This document shows, one piece after another, positions 1 through 5,578 of a stretch of 5,578 nucleotides of DNA. This stretch comes from Cyanobacteria bacterium HKST-UBA02 (GTDB taxonomy: Bacteria; Cyanobacteriota; Vampirovibrionia; Obscuribacterales; Obscuribacteraceae), in NCBI GenBank assembly GCA_020431945.1, contig JAGQHH010000487.1:1-5578 (forward strand). Direction: 5' to 3'. Every line of letters begins with the position of its first letter. Position 1 is the stretch's first letter. The position numbers and the translations under genes were made by a program. Under the pieces are notes generated by a model. It ran no database searches. It saw nothing but the letters and a program-made list of their open reading frames with translations, and had not been told where the DNA came from.

Positions 1-2
1 CC

Positions 3-1328
3 GCCGAGAAAGCCAAGATCGAGCTCTCGTCCGTCACCGAGACCAATACCAACCTGCCTTTCATCACCGCCAACGAAAGCGGTCCCAAGCACCTGGACAT
101 GAAGCTCTCCCGGGCAAAATTCGACGACCTCACCAGGAGCCTGGTAGAGCGCTGCCGCGGTCCCGTGGAGCAGGCTCTTGCCGACAGCAAACTGAAATAT
201 TCCGACCTCAACGAGATCGTTCTGGTAGGCGGCTCCACTAGAATCCCGGCGGTGAAGAATCTTGTCAAAGAGCTCACCGGCGGCAAAGAGCCGAACCAGA
301 CCGTCAACCCCGACGAAGTCGTAGCAGTCGGCGCCGCCCTGCAAGCAGGCGTGCTCGCCGGCGATGTCACCGATCTCGTCTTGCTCGACGTCACCCCGCT
401 CTCCCTGGGTATCGAGACCATGGGCGGCGTTTTTGCCAAATTGGTCGAGCGCAACACCACCATCCCCACCCACAAGACCCAGCTCTGCTCCACCGCAGAG
501 GATAACCAAAACGCCGTGGACATCTATGTCTTCCAGGGCGAGCGTGCCATGGCGAAAGACAACAAGCTCCTGGGCAACTTCCGCCTGGACGGCATCGCCT
601 CTGCTCCGCGGGGAGTGCCTAGAATTGAAGTGAGCTTCGACATCGACGCCAACGGCATCCTCAATGTCTCGGCCAAAGATCTGAACTCGGGTAAAGAGCA
701 GAAGATCACCATCACTGCCAGCACCAACCTCAACAAAGAAGACATCGACGCCATGGTCAAAGAGGCCGAGTCGCATGCCTCCGAGGACAAAGAGCGCCGC
801 GAGCAAGCCGAGCTGCGCAACGAAGGCGACAGCCTCATCTATTCGCTGGAGCGCGATCTCAAAGACAACGGCGAGCATATCACCCAGGGCAGCAAAGACC
901 GTGCCCAGGAATTGATCGAGAAGCTGCGCGGGCAGATCGCCGCCAATGTCGGCGAAGACGAAGCCAAAGAGACCATGAACGAGATCCGCGGTCTCATGGT
1001 GATCATCAGCCAGGAAGTCTCCAGCGCCAAGCAAGCCGCTGCCCCGTCCTCCGACTCGGCAGCAAGCAGCGACGACTCCGCTGAAGAAAGCGACGAATCC
1101 GGCGATGACGCAGGCGATGAGTCCGGAGATGACTCGAGTGATGAATCAGGTGATGACTCCGGCGAATCCGATGGTAACGGCGGCGAACCCGAGCAAGAAG
1201 ACGAAACCGCTCCGGCAGCCGAAGCCGATGCCAAGCCGAAAGCCAAGCGCAAGAAGAAAAAAGGCGCAAAAGCCGCCAGCAAGACCGATGGCGACGATGA
1301 CGCCATCGAAACGGAAATTGTCGAATAA
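3..1328 (+). CDS. dnaK: DnaK (Hsp70 chaperone), 5'-truncated by window edge
   Basis: ATP-dependent cytoplasmic chaperone that binds exposed hydrophobic segments of client proteins, working with DnaJ and GrpE. The reading frame is open from position 3; 441 residues are visible and about 255 N-terminal residues are missing by comparison with E. coli DnaK. Residues 1-124 are the end of the ATPase domain (AEKAKIELS at the start, VGGSTRIP at 75-82, [12 protein letters not shown] after it). The interdomain linker LVLLD is at about 125-129. The beta substrate-binding domain follows, with [44 protein letters not shown] and SGKEQKITI. The helical lid runs to about 344. The last ~97 residues are an unusual low-complexity tail, listed separately, ending [11 protein letters not shown], which loosely resembles the acidic end of other DnaKs. 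No dnaJ or grpE follows. The ATG at 99 is internal, because homology continues upstream of it. Identification is very secure. Confidence 0.97.
   Translation, partial: AEKAKIELSSVTETNTNLPFITANESGPKHLDMKLSRAKFDDLTRSLVERCRGPVEQALADSKLKYSDLNEIVLVGGSTRIPAVKNLVKELTGGKEPNQTVNPDEVVAVGAALQAGVLAGDVTDLVLLDVTPLSLGIETMGGVFAKLVERNTTIPTHKTQLCSTAEDNQNAVDIYVFQGERAMAKDNKLLGNFRLDGIASAPRGVPRIEVSFDIDANGILNVSAKDLNSGKEQKITITASTNLNKEDIDAMVKEAESHASEDKERREQAELRNEGDSLIYSLERDLKDNGEHITQGSKDRAQELIEKLRGQIAANVGEDEAKETMNEIRGLMVIISQEVSSAKQAAAPSSDSAASSDDSAEESDESGDDAGDESGDDSSDESGDDSGESDGNGGEPEQEDETAPAAEADAKPKAKRKKKKGAKAASKTDGDDDAIETEIVE
1035..1325 (+). other. Extended polyampholytic tail of DnaK
   Basis: About 97 residues after the helical lid are predicted to be disordered. 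First comes an Ala/Ser stretch, then an acidic block (about 1080-1210) built from imperfect repeats of S-D-E-S-G-D-D type. A basic block follows ([10 protein letters not shown], about 1230-1263), then an acidic end. At the DNA level the acidic block is a degenerate repeat of gat-gac/gag-tcc-ggc codons, so slippage or unequal recombination could have expanded it. E. coli DnaK has only a short disordered tail of roughly 30 residues, so this one is clearly longer. Its role is unknown. Confidence 0.85.
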
Positions 1329-1374
1329 CCCGCCTAATTGGCAGACATTTTCCGTAAATGAGATAAAGAACCCT

Positions 1375-1380
1375 GGAGGT
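1375..1380 (+). promoter_or_regulatory. Ribosome binding site that sets the GTG start at 1388
   Basis: GGAGGT lies 7 bases before GTG at 1388 but 19 bases before the first in-frame ATG at 1400. The spacing therefore selects the GTG start. The longer N-terminus adds the residues MTVK in front of the signal peptide. Confidence 0.85.
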
Positions 1381-1387
1381 CTATTCC

Positions 1388-3163
1388 GTGACGGTCAAAA
1401 TGCAGCTCAAAAATGGCGGGACAGCACGAATTCTAGCGCTGGCTCTCTCGCTCTCGATATTCGCGGCGGGCGCAGTGCCGGCTCCCGCGCTGAGCGCCCA
1501 GGACAACGTCCTCAAGCAATTCATCATCGATCCCGTTGAGATGGGTAAAGGCGGCAAGTCTTTCCTCACCTCCGACGCCAAGATCCCCTGCATGTCCTGG
1601 GTAGACAAAAAACCCGTGGCGATCATATTAGCCATCCATGGATTCGGTCTGCACAAAGGCACATATGACTCCTTCTCCCGGGATCTCGCCGCCATGGGCG
1701 TCGGCGTCTACGCCATTGACGTGCGCGGTTTCGGCTCCTGGGTCAAGAAAGGCGTCAACCGGATAGACTTCGACGGAACCATGAGCGACATCGCCGTCAC
1801 GCTCAAATATATAAGGAAGGCCCATCCCAAACTGCCGATCATCGTCCTCGGCGAGTCCATGGGTGGTGCCATCGCCATGAAAGCCGCCTCCCAGTATCCC
1901 GATCTGGTGGACGGGCTCATCTCCTCGGTGCCTGCCGGCGACCGCTTCGACCAGGCAGACTCCGAGCTCGGCATCGTCAAGCATGTCCTGGTACACGGCA
2001 TGAACGCACCGCTGGACGTCGGTCCCTCGGTGGTGGGCGCCGCTACGAAAAAACAAGGACTGCGGGAAGCCTGGCTCTCGGATCCCCTGGCTCGCACCAT
2101 GGTGACTCCGGCTGAGCTCCTCGAGTTCAATAAGTTCATGAACAAGACCTTCGACTATGCGCCGAAGATCAAAGCCATGCCTGTGCTCTTCATTCAAGGG
2201 TCCAAAGACAAGCTGGTGCGACCGGCTGGCACATGGAAGCTCTTCAATAGAATCAATTCGCCCCACAAACAATTCGTGCTCTCGAAAACCGCCGAGCATC
2301 TCATCTTCGAAGGCGGACAGTTCAGCGACGAAGATATAAGCTTCATCGCGAGCTGGATCGACGGCTCGGTGGTGGACATCCTTCCGGATAAAGAGAAGGT
2401 GAAAGAAGCCATGACGGCTAAAGCCGACACCAATGGAAATGGAACTAATGGGACAGGTACTGGTACCGGCACAGCCGGAACCGGAACTGGAACCGGAGCT
2501 GCCACCAGCGGCACCGGTGCGACCACCACAACCGCATCCGGCACTACAAATAATACAACCGGCTCCACCGCGATCGCTAGCGCGACTACTCCCTCCGACA
2601 AAGAGCGCAAGAAAACATCGATCTCCTACTGGATCGAGCTCAAGCGCGCCGGCAAGACCTATCGCTGCAACAACAAGATGTCCTTTCAGTCGGGCGACGC
2701 GATCAGATTCCACGTAGTCCCCGAGATCGACGGATACGCCTATGTCGTCCTGCAACAGGGAAGCACCGGCAGCAGTGCCATCCTCTTCCCGGTCAAAGGG
2801 CAGAACAACTACCTGAGACAGGGCACGGACTACCCGCTTCCTTACGACGACTGGCTGGCTTTCGACGCCAACCCCGGTCTCGAGAAAGTGAGAATCATGT
2901 TCTCCCGGACGCCGGTTAGCGAGACCAAGCTCAAGAATCAGGGCACCAAAGTCGCCTACGTGTCCGCCGACAGCAGCGGCGCCAAAGACCTGATCGGCAC
3001 CGGTCTGCAATTGAGCTGGGACGACCCGACCCCGGTCATCATGCCCGACGAGATCGACAAGTCGACCCGCCTTGCCGACAACTCCCGGGGAAGCCAGGTC
3101 CACCTCTCCTTCGACCAGGCAGACGGAGCCCTCGCCTTCGACGTAGCCCTTCTGCACCAGTAA
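1388..3163 (+). CDS. Exported alpha/beta hydrolase (lysophospholipase/S33-like) fused to DUF4384
   Basis: A 591-residue predicted secreted or periplasmic serine hydrolase. Residues 1-37 form a signal peptide: a basic start, a hydrophobic core at about 14-30, and likely cleavage after A34 or A37. Residues 76-325 are an alpha/beta hydrolase of the monoglyceride lipase/Hydrolase_4 kind. The oxyanion-hole motif HGFG is at 84-87 and the nucleophile elbow GESMG has Ser157. Asp274 lies in GSKDKLVRP and His304 in AEHLIFE, so the triad looks complete. A cap region spans about 183-260. Residues 346-400 are a Gly/Thr/Asn linker. Residues 411-550 match DUF4384: YWIEL, FQSGDAIRFHV, DGYAYVV, LFPVKGQNN, a PLP strand, and PGLEKVRIMFS. 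The gene starts 59 bases after dnaK and ends 22 bases before the pseudocaspase gene, probably one transcript with the latter. The substrate (lipid, ester or peptide) cannot be read from sequence. The fold assignment is firm, the DUF4384 call good, the biological role unknown. Confidence 0.9.
   Translation: MTVKMQLKNGGTARILALALSLSIFAAGAVPAPALSAQDNVLKQFIIDPVEMGKGGKSFLTSDAKIPCMSWVDKKPVAIILAIHGFGLHKGTYDSFSRDLAAMGVGVYAIDVRGFGSWVKKGVNRIDFDGTMSDIAVTLKYIRKAHPKLPIIVLGESMGGAIAMKAASQYPDLVDGLISSVPAGDRFDQADSELGIVKHVLVHGMNAPLDVGPSVVGAATKKQGLREAWLSDPLARTMVTPAELLEFNKFMNKTFDYAPKIKAMPVLFIQGSKDKLVRPAGTWKLFNRINSPHKQFVLSKTAEHLIFEGGQFSDEDISFIASWIDGSVVDILPDKEKVKEAMTAKADTNGNGTNGTGTGTGTAGTGTGTGAATSGTGATTTTASGTTNNTTGSTAIASATTPSDKERKKTSISYWIELKRAGKTYRCNNKMSFQSGDAIRFHVVPEIDGYAYVVLQQGSTGSSAILFPVKGQNNYLRQGTDYPLPYDDWLAFDANPGLEKVRIMFSRTPVSETKLKNQGTKVAYVSADSSGAKDLIGTGLQLSWDDPTPVIMPDEIDKSTRLADNSRGSQVHLSFDQADGALAFDVALLHQ
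2432..2497 (+). repeat. GGAACN-type low-complexity repeat encoding a Gly-Thr linker
   Basis: Degenerate 6-base units (gga-act, gga-acc, ggt-acc, ggg-aca) encode alternating Gly-Thr/Asn at residues 349-370 of the hydrolase, between the catalytic and DUF4384 domains. The following residues up to about 400 stay Thr/Ala/Ser/Gly-rich without the strict unit. It is most simply a flexible interdomain linker, and the repeat makes length variation between strains likely. Confidence 0.8.
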
Positions 3164-3176
3164 ATCCTGCTAATTG

Positions 3177-3181
3177 GGAGG
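3177..3181 (+). promoter_or_regulatory. Ribosome binding site for the pseudocaspase gene
   Basis: GGAGG (preceded by another G) lies 4 bases before ATG at 3186. An in-frame TTG at 3174 would place the start codon over the Shine-Dalgarno sequence itself, so ATG 3186 is the preferred start. The site sits in the 22-base gap after the hydrolase stop codon, as expected for a co-transcribed gene. Confidence 0.8.
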
Positions 3182-3185
3182 AAAA

Positions 3186-4904
3186 ATGCAAAGAGTCCGA
3201 GCCGCCGCGCTGGCAATTCTATTCACATCGATGCTCGCCGCCCCGGCAAGAGCCGAGCAGAGCACCACCGGACAGCCGCCCATGAAAGGCGTGCGGTTCA
3301 CCCATGTGGAAGACCTCGATCCCAATAAGAAATCCGAGAACATCCCCATCAAGCAAAAATGGGCCGTGGTGGTCGGTGTCTCGAAGTTCAAAGAAGGCCG
3401 GCTGGCAAACGACGACCTGCTCAATTCGAAAGCCGCCCACGAGTTCGGGCAATTCCTGCTCGACCCCAACGGTGGACGCTTCTCCGAGAAGCACGTCCGG
3501 GTCCTCACCAATACGAAAGCCACCAAGGAAAACGTCCTAACCACCCTGGGCAGCTCCTGGCTCGGTCCCCTGGCCGGACCGGACGACCTTGTAGTGGTCT
3601 TCATCTCCACCAGCAGCTTCCCAACCACCGACGGCGGTGCCTACCTGTGCGCCTACGACTGTGCCCTCGATAACGTCTACGGGACATGCTTCTCCATGCA
3701 GGACCTGATGTCCACCCTGCGCAAGAACGTCAAAGCCAAGCGTATCGTCCTGGTGCTGCAAGCCGCCTACAGCGGAGCCGCCGATCTCGGTCAGGGATCG
3801 AAAGCTCTCTCGAAGAGCTTCAATATCGATCCTGCCAAACTCATCGCCGGCAGTGGCTATATAGTATTGTCTTCGAGCAAACCCAATCAAATGAGCTGGG
3901 GCAATATCTTCTCGCACAATCTCATCGATGCTCTGAAAGAAGAGGGCGGTCTGGTGCCCCTCAGCAAAGCCTTCGAGAAAGCGAAGAAGAAAACCGAGAT
4001 CGACACTACTTCTTATGCCGGTCGCTACACAGCCAAACAGACTCCAGTCTTCAAATCCGAATGGAAAGGCAAAGACCTCAGCCTGGGCACCCCCGCCATC
4101 GCCGATGTGCAGGACATCCCGGCGGACGTCTCCGGATTCCTCGCGGCTGAGGCTCACTACTTCAGAGCCAACGACGCCCTTACAAAAGGCGACGTGGACA
4201 CCGCCATGCAGGAGTATCAGAAAGCAATCGAGACCGATCCGAAATACGCGGCTGCGCTCTCGGACTACGCCACGGTGCTCGCTCTCAAGGGCGACAACGG
4301 CAAAGCCGCCGAGCTCTATGTGCGAGCGATTACAGAAAAGCCGGACGAAGCTCTGTATCGGGCGAACTATGCCCGGGTGCTCGAGCGGCTGGGCAGGTCG
4401 CAGGAGTGCATGAAGGAGCTGGAGAAAGCGTATCAGCTCAACCCGAAGGACAAGGTCGTTCTGACGGCGTTAGCCAGCCGGCTGCTGGCAGGCAAGGACG
4501 CGCCGGGGGCTGCTTCGATATTGGAAGAAGCCGTGGCGTTGTATCCGAAGTCGTCGGATCTGCACAACCGGCTAAGCTTTGCCCTGGCACAGTCGGGAAG
4601 GATCGGGAAGGCTGTGGAGCATGCCAATGCAGCGGTGAATCTCGATCCGAAGTCGGCTAATGCCCGGATCAATCTGGGGTCTACGCTGTTGCTGGATGGG
4701 AACACCGCCGGTGCGATGGACGCGTACAAGGCTGCGGTCAAAATCGATCCGAAGAACGCCAACGCGCATTACTTGCTGAGCCAGACTTATGAGAAAGCCG
4801 GTCTGAAGGACGACGCCCGGTCGGCGCTCAAGACCTTCATCGAGCTGGCTCCGGTCCAGGACCCGCGCCGCGCCAAGGCGGAGCAGATGCTGGGGCGGAT
4901 GTAG
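3186..4904 (+). CDS. Exported caspase-fold (peptidase C14-like) protein with TPR array; catalytic dyad missing
   Basis: A 572-residue predicted exported protein. Residues 1-23 are a signal peptide (MQRVR, hydrophobic core, cleavage after ARA). Residues 58-300 have the caspase/metacaspase layout: first strand WAVVVGVSKF, an ANDD region, VRVLTNTKATKENV, the DDLVVVFIS strand, GGAYLCAYD, a VYGT-FSMQDL helix, and KRIVLVLQAAYSGAAD. Active members have a His in the SxHG loop after the VVVF strand and a Cys in the DACxSG motif. Here those positions read STSS (Ser143) and QAAYSG (Ala194), so peptidase activity is not expected. Residues 320-557 are seven consecutive TPR units of exactly 34 residues, most ending in (D/N/Y)PK. 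Cys155, Cys159 and Cys168 cluster near the former active site. The gene is 22 bases after the hydrolase-DUF4384 gene. I infer a binding or scaffold role outside the cytoplasm, perhaps for its neighbour. The codon choice changes at about 4245. Confidence 0.88.
   Translation: MQRVRAAALAILFTSMLAAPARAEQSTTGQPPMKGVRFTHVEDLDPNKKSENIPIKQKWAVVVGVSKFKEGRLANDDLLNSKAAHEFGQFLLDPNGGRFSEKHVRVLTNTKATKENVLTTLGSSWLGPLAGPDDLVVVFISTSSFPTTDGGAYLCAYDCALDNVYGTCFSMQDLMSTLRKNVKAKRIVLVLQAAYSGAADLGQGSKALSKSFNIDPAKLIAGSGYIVLSSSKPNQMSWGNIFSHNLIDALKEEGGLVPLSKAFEKAKKKTEIDTTSYAGRYTAKQTPVFKSEWKGKDLSLGTPAIADVQDIPADVSGFLAAEAHYFRANDALTKGDVDTAMQEYQKAIETDPKYAAALSDYATVLALKGDNGKAAELYVRAITEKPDEALYRANYARVLERLGRSQECMKELEKAYQLNPKDKVVLTALASRLLAGKDAPGAASILEEAVALYPKSSDLHNRLSFALAQSGRIGKAVEHANAAVNLDPKSANARINLGSTLLLDGNTAGAMDAYKAAVKIDPKNANAHYLLSQTYEKAGLKDDARSALKTFIELAPVQDPRRAKAEQMLGRM
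4143..4856 (+). repeat. Seven contiguous 34-residue TPR units
   Basis: The units cover residues 320-353, 354-387, 388-421, 422-455, 456-489, 490-523 and 524-557 of the pseudocaspase, with no insertions. The typical TPR positions are visible (A/Y-x-x-L-A/G in helix A, G/A-x-A-x-x-x-Y/A in helix B, P at 32-33). The units differ at the DNA level, so this is an old protein repeat rather than a recent DNA duplication. TPR arrays usually bind peptides or partner proteins. Confidence 0.9.
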
Positions 4905-5079
4905 CATGTATTCCGTCGACGCAAGGAGAGTCACAATTAAGAGTCCGTAGTTTCAAGAGTCTTCACACACAAGTTAGTCACTTCTCATACTTAGAGACTC
5001 TTCAGAGACTCTTCAGAGACTCTTCATCCTCAGGAACCAGGTAGACTATTGATTGGGACTAAGCAGGTTACGAGCAACC
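4905..5079. other. Non-coding interval at the GC-rich/AT-rich boundary
   Basis: The 175 bases between the pseudocaspase stop codon and the next start contain no convincing gene. Base composition falls from the GC-rich upstream genes to roughly 40-45% GC. I see no stem followed by a T-run that would make a convincing terminator and no pair of good -35/-10 boxes. The clear structure is the AAGAGTC heptamer cluster described separately. Confidence 0.7.
4939..5025. repeat. AAGAGTC heptamer cluster with a 3 x 11 bp tandem repeat
   Basis: AAGAGTC occurs on the plus strand at 4939-4945 and 4955-4961. Its reverse complement GACTCTT occurs at 4996-5002, 5007-5013 and 5018-5024. The last three lie in a perfect tandem repeat of AGAGACTCTTC (4993-5003, 5004-5014, 5015-5025). 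The 11-bp period puts the copies on one face of the helix. This suits a multi-copy binding site for a transcription factor, in the style of OmpR/PhoB-family direct repeats, for the gene at 5080. The extended arms AAGAGTCT (4955-4962) and AGACTCTT (4995-5002) could also pair as a hairpin with a 32-base loop. The function is inferred. Confidence 0.75.
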
Positions 5080-5578
5080 ATGAGTCGATATGATATAGCC
5101 CTAATTTGCCTTCGAGGGCATGTAGTAAATGATGCTAGTAAAGCCTATCCACAGCACAATGAGGACTTCTGTTCTGAATGTGGGAGTCCAACTTTCTCAA
5201 AGTGCTCTGTTTGTGATGAAGCAATCCGCGGTGAATACAAGGTAGACAACGTAATTGGAGCCTTCCAGTACAAGCGTCCTGACTTTTGTCACGCCTGTGG
5301 TTCGCCTTATCCATGGAGTTCTAGCCAAAATACACTTACTATCGAAAGTGAGAATGATGCGAAGAACGAAACGATGGCAGTGGGGTCTCAGGAAGTGCAA
5401 AAAAAGTACCAGGTTTTTGTCAGTTCCACGCAGCGAGATTTGAAACATGAGCGCAATGCCGTCATAGAAGCAATTTATAGAATGAATCACATACCAGTAG
5501 CTATGGAAATGTTCAACGCAAGTAATGAAGATCAGTGGAATGTAATTACTAGATGGACTTTCCCCATTTTGGTAGACA
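5080..5578 (+). CDS. DUF2321-type zinc ribbon fused to DUF4062 (3' end beyond window)
   Basis: The frame is open from ATG 5080 to the window end: 166 codons, no stop seen. Residues 1-80 resemble DUF2321: an N-terminal YDIALICLRGH followed by C31xxC34, C42xxC45, the EIRGEY-like AIRGEYKV, C70xxC73 and a PYPW end. Together with C10 and H14 these could bind two zinc ions. Residues 81-108 are a polar linker. Residues 109-158 match the start of DUF4062: YQVFVSSTQRDLKHERNAV, then a helix, HIPVAMEMF, and ASNEDQW. DUF4062 is often the N-terminal module of larger signalling or NTPase proteins, some with defence-like architectures, so the missing part may hold an effector or NTPase domain. There is no strong Shine-Dalgarno; the start rests on ATG and on the family N-terminus (upstream in-frame stop at 5050, only a TTG at 5053 between). 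AT-rich codon use unlike its neighbours suggests separate acquisition. Confidence 0.8.
   Translation, partial: MSRYDIALICLRGHVVNDASKAYPQHNEDFCSECGSPTFSKCSVCDEAIRGEYKVDNVIGAFQYKRPDFCHACGSPYPWSSSQNTLTIESENDAKNETMAVGSQEVQKKYQVFVSSTQRDLKHERNAVIEAIYRMNHIPVAMEMFNASNEDQWNVITRWTFPILVD

Noticed and set aside
839..1306. Minus-strand Ser/Arg-rich open frames opposite the DnaK tail
   Set aside because: They are the complement of the repetitive acidic-tail codons and have no domain similarity.
1338..1367. Possible promoter TTGGCA - 18 bases - GATAAA before the hydrolase gene
   Set aside because: The -10 matches only 4 of 6 positions and transcription would begin at the edge of the Shine-Dalgarno sequence, leaving almost no leader. 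It could be chance; read-through from dnaK is equally possible.
1628..3157. A 509-codon minus-strand open frame opposite the hydrolase gene
   Set aside because: It lies entirely antisense to a gene with clear domains, a signal peptide and a good Shine-Dalgarno. Its translation shows no recognisable domain and is rich in the residues expected from reading GC-rich codons backwards.
3174..3188. TTG start at 3174 for the pseudocaspase gene
   Set aside because: The codon overlaps the ribosome binding site GGAGG at 3177-3181. ATG at 3186 gives a normal signal peptide start.
4955..5002. Rho-independent terminator from the arms AAGAGTCT/AGACTCTT
   Set aside because: The 8-bp stem has a 32-base loop, moderate GC and no following T-run. 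A binding-site array explains the pattern better.
4993..5025. CRISPR-like repeat
   Set aside because: The units are 11 bases and directly adjacent, with no spacers, so this is a tandem repeat and not a CRISPR array.
5197..5490. Minus-strand 97-codon open frame opposite the zinc-ribbon gene
   Set aside because: The plus strand here encodes well-matched DUF2321 and DUF4062 motifs, and the reverse frame shows no family features.

Overview
The window looks like chromosomal bacterial DNA. It has three closely spaced plus-strand genes in GC-rich sequence, then a short intergenic stretch, then a clearly AT-richer plus-strand gene that runs off the right edge. The DnaK sequence has the general look of a cyanobacterial-type or related DnaK, for example the [16 protein letters not shown] stretch. 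Secreted caspase-fold/TPR proteins and DUF4384 proteins are common in large-genome Cyanobacteriota, Melainabacteria-like and similar lineages. I would not place the organism more precisely than that.

Layout. (1) Positions 3-1328 hold the C-terminal two thirds of the Hsp70 chaperone DnaK, with an unusually long acidic-then-basic disordered tail. (2) Positions 1388-3163 encode an exported alpha/beta hydrolase with an intact Ser-Asp-His triad, joined by a Gly/Thr linker to a DUF4384 domain. (3) Positions 3186-4904, 22 bases further on, encode an exported caspase-fold protein followed by seven regular TPR repeats. Both residues of its catalytic dyad are replaced, His by Ser and Cys by Ala, so it reads as a pseudocaspase. 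(4) Positions 4905-5079 are non-coding and hold five copies of the heptamer AAGAGTC, two direct and then three inverted. The three inverted copies form a perfect 3 x 11 bp tandem repeat. (5) From 5080 to the window end, a partial gene fuses a DUF2321-type zinc-ribbon region to the start of a DUF4062 domain.

Genes 2 and 3 look like a co-transcribed pair acting outside the cytoplasm. DUF4384 is often found with caspase-like peptidases; here the hydrolase carries DUF4384 and the partner carries the dead caspase fold plus a protein-binding TPR array. This suggests an envelope hydrolase with a non-catalytic scaffold partner. The function is unknown and this pairing is the main candidate for something undescribed. 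The gene at the right edge has different base composition and a domain type seen in signalling and defence-like proteins, so it is probably a separate, possibly acquired, unit.
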